A stretch of DNA of 64,000 bases from Paratinospora sagittata (lineage: Eukaryota; Streptophyta; Magnoliopsida; Ranunculales; Menispermaceae): NCBI GenBank assembly GCA_035771175.1, contig CM069612.1, positions 28,468,150 through 28,532,149 of the forward strand, given 5' to 3'. This document shows, piece by piece, positions 58,277 through 64,000 of this stretch. Under the pieces are notes generated by a model. That model made no database searches. It had not been told where the DNA came from and saw nothing but the letters and a program-made list of their open reading frames with translations. Each line of letters begins with the position of its first letter. Position 1 is the stretch's first letter. A program made the position numbers and the translations under genes.

Positions 58277-58760
58277 CGTCAGAATACTAGAGAAATAGCC
58301 AGAGGTTGGTTATCTGAGGAAGGGAAAACAAGATAATACAGGCTATCGTAAAGAATATCGGCGTGGTGTCAGCCAAAGACCCTCTAATGCCTAAGTTAGT
58401 TCAGAGCTCCGTAGAGTTAATAGTACTGAACTAAGTTAAAAATTGCTTACCTCCCCCTTAAGGGTTGTGGTCTTTTTATAGAGAGGGCTTGAGGTCTTTG
58501 GTCTTGTAGTTGTGTTGTTGTAGAATCAAGAATCAAACTTGTGCTGTGAGAGCATATTTGATTCCTAGTAGAATTAGGAAGGCCTGGTATGATCCTTATG
58601 AGATTAGGACGACTTATCAGCCTCCTAATCGAACTAGTAGAGTTTTAGGCCTTATCAGAGTCGAATCAAGAGTAGATCCCGAACTTACCGTAGTGGATCA
58701 CGCCTTGTTCCTATCTGATCCAGCGTTCCGTCGTAATCCGTTTCAAAGTCGTAGATCTTT
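58277..58760 (+). repeat. Left arm of a long inverted-repeat element
   Basis: Matches, inverted, 59520-59839 plus 61847-61944. Shared words include GGCTATCGT, CCAAAGACCCTCT, AAGTTAGTTCAGAGCT, TACCTCCCCCTTAA and TTTGATTCCTAGTAG or its variant. The arm contains a TATA-like TTTTTATAGAG. Confidence 0.7.
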
Positions 58761-59519
58761 ACATATCGGTATGTCGATTTGTTATCTCTCATTCTATCTG
58801 CTTGTTAACGAAGATATGGTATGTAAAGGAGATCAATAGATATTGGTCGGTAGTGGACATCATTTCCTACCGACCTGGTGTTGTCGCCCTATAGTCGCAG
58901 ACCTGTTATCCAAAGCTGTCGACCTGGAGTCCTCTAATGACCACCTGGTTATTACGGTGAATAATACATTAAGTTGATCGGTAGGGCCGACCATGTTATT
59001 GTATGCTTTGTTGAGTAGCTATGTATTCTTTGTCCAGAACAGGTCGGTATGTCCACATCGTCTACATTACATCCTACTTAGCGACATATGTGTAGCTGAC
59101 CTGTCTTATGCTCGGTATATGGTCGAACAGATACTATCATGTAACTTTAAAGTTGGGGTTCTGATAATAAAAATAAATAAATAAAAACTTTAAAGTTGGG
59201 AAAAGGAAATAGATTTAATAAAATTTTCAATATTTTAATAAGTATACTTATCACCTCTATCTACAATATTTTTAATCATTAAGTTACAATGAAACACTAT
59301 ATTAAAAGTATAGCTTCACTTTAAAGTTGAAATAGATGGCAGGTGGAGTTATCAAATATACCCTCTAACAATTATTTGTGTTGGATCATATTCTTGGCAT
59401 GTCGAGCTAGAGACACGGTAGATACTACGTCAACCTGGTCAGGTATGAAGAGACATAGAGTTCGAGATGTCGACCTCTTCTCTGATGTACAACAGTGACG
59501 CAAGACTTGGTCGGTACTG
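58761..59519. other. Centre of the inverted-repeat element
   Basis: Contains several short GGTCGGTA and TACCGACC words in both orientations. An AT-rich insert at 59143-59340 has three ACTTTAAAGTTG copies. No coding domain. Confidence 0.45.
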
Positions 59520-61944
59520 CCAATCAGGGAGAAAGACTCGCCAAATCATCAGATAACGACAGTGTGAGATTCACAATGATGAACTCAGGATTCTCTACTG
59601 ATCCGACTGTGATAAGGATTATCCAACTCCACCAGTCCTACTAGGAATCATATGTGTTCTCTCAGTACAATACTCATTCATGATCGTACTATAACTCTAC
59701 TACAAGGCCAAAGACCTCCAGTTTTCTTTATAAATACATCATAATCTTTAAGGGGGAGGTAGGCAATTCTCGACCCAGTTTAGTAATATAAACTCTATGA
59801 AGCTCTGAACTAACTTAGACATCAGAGGGTCTTTGGCCATGCCACGACACCCCTGACGTAGGCTGACGGCATGACCGACACAGTGTATTATACACCGTAC
59901 ATCTCATCTACAGTATATAATACACTGTCAGCCTCAACGGACATTCACAAAATTCCCCACAATTCCTAAATCTTTTGACTACACTTCCCCATAAAATGGA
60001 CATTTCACTTTTGTTTTTCCTGATAAATCACAAATCAAATCCAATATAGATATCTATAATCATTCCATTCATTCATACATCAAATTTTCATTTCATCATC
60101 CAATATATTAAGCTGTATATATGCTCACACATCCCATCTAGATGATAATACATATATATAATGTGTGATAAATATACATAGCAAAATAACAGAAATATAA
60201 TTTATTTCCTCCAAGCATACTTACACATACCAGACGAAGGCTCACGTGATTATCACTCACGGATTTTTCCTTTTTCCTTCGACTCAGTACTTGAAATATT
60301 GGAGGAAATTGGGTGAGCAAACAACAGCTCAGTGAATATAGTTCTTGACATGACAATCGCATGCATTTTATGAAACATAACATATCAAATCGATTTAAAA
60401 CATTTCAAAAGTACATATGCACCATTCATCAAAATAATATACGTGCACACAATATATAGTTGATGCTCATTCATAAATATTTTACCATCTCCCTCTCATT
60501 ACCCAATTTACAGTCATTTCAAGGATCGCAACCCTTGTTAGGACAGACCTACTGACAATAAGGACTCGCAAAACCTCATCCGGGTCTAATTCCTAACGAA
60601 ATGACATTATTATAAGCTCCAATTGCTAAGCATTATATATAAATATAACATGCATACAATCAAACATTTTATATGCCTACAACGTCATACAAGAACCAAA
60701 TCAAGAAAACTATACTCACAGTGGTTCCACGGGGTTTCTAAGCCAATATATCCTCAAGAGCATTTATCCATACACTTAAGCTCTCAATTTAAACACTGAA
60801 ATTAACCATAGATTATAATGAGAATCACCATTTATCATATCTTACTAAAAATATCAAAGCATATCCAAATATCATGTTCTTAACATCGAAACGTCCGGAA
60901 TTCAGTTCTCTACGATTCTATGATCTCAAACCGGAGTTTTATTGGATTCTAAGTCCATTTTATTCACTGGATGTGATCATAGTACTATTTACATCACTGT
61001 TTATGTCGTCACTATTCATTCAAAAGTGTAAATATGTACTAAAATTGTTAAACGATCCCAAAAATCATGAAATTAGCATCGATGCACTCGCAACAGTTCA
61101 TTCTACCATTCTATAGCCTTAAACTGAAGTTTCATTGGGAATGGTCTCCAATCTACACTCTAACTTCCAACAGCCATAAAAGTTCCAAATGAACACATAA
61201 ATGAAATCTAACCACATATTCGGGGTCCCTACAGTCTAGGGAGTGTTTTCCAACCTTCTTAGCGGATTTTCATTCACGTTGGGTCAAAACCCCAATTGTT
61301 GAAAATGCCGTAAAATGACTCCCACAGCAAAAATTACTCCGCTAGAAAGGTTACATCTAGCTTAGATATCAATTTTACGACGAAAAATAGCAAAAATAGC
61401 TTACCGACACGTCGAATTTGGCCGCAAATCCGTCGTTTCCTTTTTCTTTTTTCTTTTTCTTTCTTCTTTTTCTTTCGTTCTTCTGGACGTTCCTCTTTCG
61501 TCTTTCATTCTGCAACTTCGTTTAATTTATTTATTTACTGTTCCGTGAACAGTACCCGCTTATGAACAGTAAACTTAATTTGTCTTTTATTCGAGTACTG
61601 TTCCTTTTTTATTTTATTTTATATCTTTTTATTCGTTTTTCTTCTTCTTTACACTCAAGCCACATGAGACATACACGTGTCGTAAATTGATTTCTATTTA
61701 AAATCACATTCCGAACTCATTTTTGACATGTTCAAGTTCATTTGACACATGTACACATAACTTTAAATATACTTATACGTATATTATACTATTCAGTGTA
61801 CGTATAAGTCAACCAAATATATTGATTAAAAGCACAGGGTGTTACAGGCCAGCACCACACCGATGTTCCTCACGATAGCCTATTCTTTCTTATTATTTTT
61901 TTCTCAGATTAGCAACCTTCGACGATCTTTCCAACACTCTGACA
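59520..61944 (-). repeat. Right arm of the inverted-repeat element, split by LTR 2
   Basis: The arm runs 59520-59839, is interrupted by LTR 2, then resumes at 61847 (from the second target copy) to about 61944, ending CTCTGACA. Rejoining the parts restores colinearity with the left arm. Confidence 0.7.
59840..61846 (-). mobile_element. Solo LTR 2, same family as LTR 1
   Basis: 2007 bp on the minus strand, from TGTAACACCCTG (61846) to GTGTCGTGGCA (59840). Identical GGCCA 5-mers flank it (59835-59839, 61847-61851). It contains the CACTGAGCTGTTGTTTGCTC motif in the place matching LTR 1. No internal or coding region. Confidence 0.85.
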
Positions 61945-64000
61945 GGTTCCACATCACCATCTTCCCTTTTACCTTATTATCTTCTGGTGTTAGTTAAATC
62001 TTGCACCAATAATCTGTATTTACGTTTATTTATTTAAGAAAGTAATGGCTTATATTCTTGTACTAACCTATGATAACATTTATGATAGGTTATAGCATTA
62101 ACTTATCTCAAGTGGTTGGTATTCTCCCTTCTCGTGGGGAATTAGAGATCTATATGTAATAGCTTTAGGAGTTTTGACTATCAATGGCAATGGTAGTACA
62201 TGCATCTAAACAAATCTAATAGTAATTTTGTTAGAAACTATTCAACTTAAAAGTTATAACTACTGAATAGAGGCTCAACTAAGTATATCAATTACAAATA
62301 CAAATGTTGACACTCTTTCGCATGTGTATGATAAACACACAAATTATATTTATAATAAAAAGAAAAACATGATTAAAAAATGAGATAAATATTTATAATG
62401 GGTAAGAAAGACACAGTTGATACATATATAAGATAAACAAGTGGTTACCTTGCGAAGAGATTTGAACATATGACTTTCAGATTAATAATACTTTGATTCC
62501 ACTTTAAAAGTTACTTGATTTAAAAGTTATAACCTTGATTGAGTACAGAGTGTAAAACACGAATAATTTTAGCATTGATTGTATCAGTTTCCCATCGCAT
62601 GCACATGTAAATGTTTAGTGTCTATTAGTCCATGGCCTTGTTTGGGAGAGTAGTAAAACCATGTTGCTGTAAATAATTTTGACAAAACAAGCTTTGAGTG
62701 TCGTTTGACATCCAAGCGTTTACGATTGAAATACAGTTTTTAGAGATTTTTAAAATATTTTGATAAAGCTCATTTCTCGTTGCTCAAAGCCTATGTGTTT
62801 AACCGACATTGAGTGTTGTTTGGCATCCAACCATTTGTGATTGAAACACAGTTTTTAGAGATTTTTAAAATGTTTTGGTAAAGCTCATTTCTCCTTACTC
62901 AAAGCCTATCTGTTTTAATATATATGAATGTGTGTATGTGTATGGGTGCGTTTACCATTTTTCATATATATTTTTTTCCTTCCATTTAATTACGCATGAA
63001 CCCACATGAACATTTCTTCATTCTTCGCCTACTGACCTACCCCCCATCACAGACGCCACCTACACCAAAATTCCAAATCTGAAAATTCAACAAACATAAT
63101 TCATTCTAGAGACAGGTTAGGTCTGCCCAACTTACCACGTGTTTCCTCTTTGGAAATAGGAATGGTGCCTGGCATCAAATGGCCAAGACCAAGAAAGTTG
63201 TCTTCTGCTTTTCTACTACCTACTGATACAACCGCCGTGCCCATGTCTCTTTTTTTTTTTTTTTTTTTTTCGTTTTTATTTATTTATTTATTTATTAAAA
63301 CGTATGATAAAAACAAATTTTATTAATTTTTTTTTTTAAAAAGACTTGTTATTAATGTGAAAAAGTAAAACTTTTTATACATTTTAATTTAAAAGAATAT
63401 AAAATTAATTTAAGATTAATATTTAAAATTAAACCCATCGTCAATTATCTTAACTTAAAATTTAAGAGATTTAAAAAAAAATGTTTCAAATTATATATAT
63501 GTATATATTGACTAAAATATTTAAGAAATTTCTGAAAAATATATGTAGCTGTTTTTCTTTTAAAATTCAACCATGGGCGTATCGTATTTACGTCAAACCT
63601 TCCCTCCTGAATTCGTGATTACGAGAGGTGAAGTAGGCGAGCGAGCTTGACCCGTGACATAGATGAAAGGCCGTTTGATTCACAAGACCGGCGCAAAAGG
63701 CTCTGCCCAAGTGGCTCGGAAACATTGGTTTATGAGAAGACATTATTATTCTCGGAAAAGCCATATTTCAATCAAAAAACGTTAAAAACCTACCAGCTTT
63801 TCATTTTTTATTTTTTTTTAAGATTGCAAGTGGATTGTGATTTGAAAAAGTTGAAACTATTGAAAATTATGCTCGCTGGCATAAAATGACGAATTTTATT
63901 TTTGACGCTTCCAAAAATTTAACGGCCAGTATTGAATTGAGCTGAAAATTGCAATAATTGTTGTAAATTAAATTAAAATATTTAAAAAAATATTAGATTT
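61945..64000. other. Intergenic end of window
   Basis: AT-rich DNA with a MITE-like tandem repeat (62634-62920) and a T run near 63250-63270. The open frame at 63647-63889 has no recognised domain and was not called. Confidence 0.4.
62634..62920. mobile_element. MITE-like element with internal tandem duplication
   Basis: Starts GGCCTTGTTTGGGAG. A unit of about 118 bp occurs twice in tandem (about 62694-62805 and 62811-62915), with shared words CAGTTTTTAGAGATTTTTAA and AAGCTCATTTCTC. It is related to 11455-11640. The far end was not resolved. Confidence 0.5.

Noticed and set aside
50815..58291. ACTAG as target duplication of LTR 1
   Set aside because: ACTAG precedes the LTR start at 50820, but on the right it lies some 10 bp past the LTR end and not next to CA.

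Overview
The window is nuclear DNA of a eudicot plant. It is AT-rich, its genes have introns with GT-AG borders, and it carries plant repeats: an Au-type SINE, L1 and RTE LINE pieces, copia and gypsy LTR elements, a TRIM and Mutator-like foldback DNA. The species cannot be named from the sequence. Four host genes can be supported. From left to right they are an LEA_2 (NDR1/HIN1-like) membrane protein at 1262-1849 (+), a VUP1-like protein at 5559-6442 (-, 3 exons), a class IV homeodomain-leucine zipper (HD-Zip IV) regulator of the PDF2/ATML1/HDG2 group at 22306-29924 (+, 10 coding exons, 758 aa), and the zeta subunit of the AP-5 adaptor complex at 31330-49594 (-, 16 exons, 588 aa). All exon joins of the last three keep frame. 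The HD-Zip IV and AP-5 zeta genes converge, with stops about 1.4 kb apart.

Layout: 1-1258 is a LINE-derived block that directly abuts the LEA_2 start codon, and a near copy lies at about 13563-14857. The 6.4-13.6 kb and 17.3-20.6 kb stretches are gene-poor, with SINEs, MITE-like pieces and AT microsatellites. An internally deleted copia element with both LTRs lies at 15628-17262. HD-Zip IV intron 8 holds a 1.3-kb foldback element with long inverted repeats and an imperfect 9-bp target duplication.

The AP-5 zeta introns hold a solo LTR with a perfect target duplication (31630-32102), a 451-bp near-palindrome whose loop carries tRNA-like A and B boxes and which has a 5-bp target duplication (35466-35916), a decayed L1 LINE interrupted by a TRIM (38060-40840), and an Au SINE (46960-47137).

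From 50.8 to 62 kb there is a nested transposon stack. A roughly 2-kb LTR (+) contains a gypsy chromovirus remnant. Beside it is a long inverted-repeat element that is itself split by a second LTR of the first family (-), flanked by GGCCA duplications.

The host genes do not form a pathway. They cover epidermal transcription (HD-Zip IV), endosomal sorting (AP-5), a vascular-associated protein and a stress/defence-type membrane protein. The most unusual items are the palindromic element with a Pol III-like core, the foldback element in the HD-Zip intron, the TRIM carrying an RTE-like coding segment, and an apparent loss of the usual HD-Zip IV start codon.
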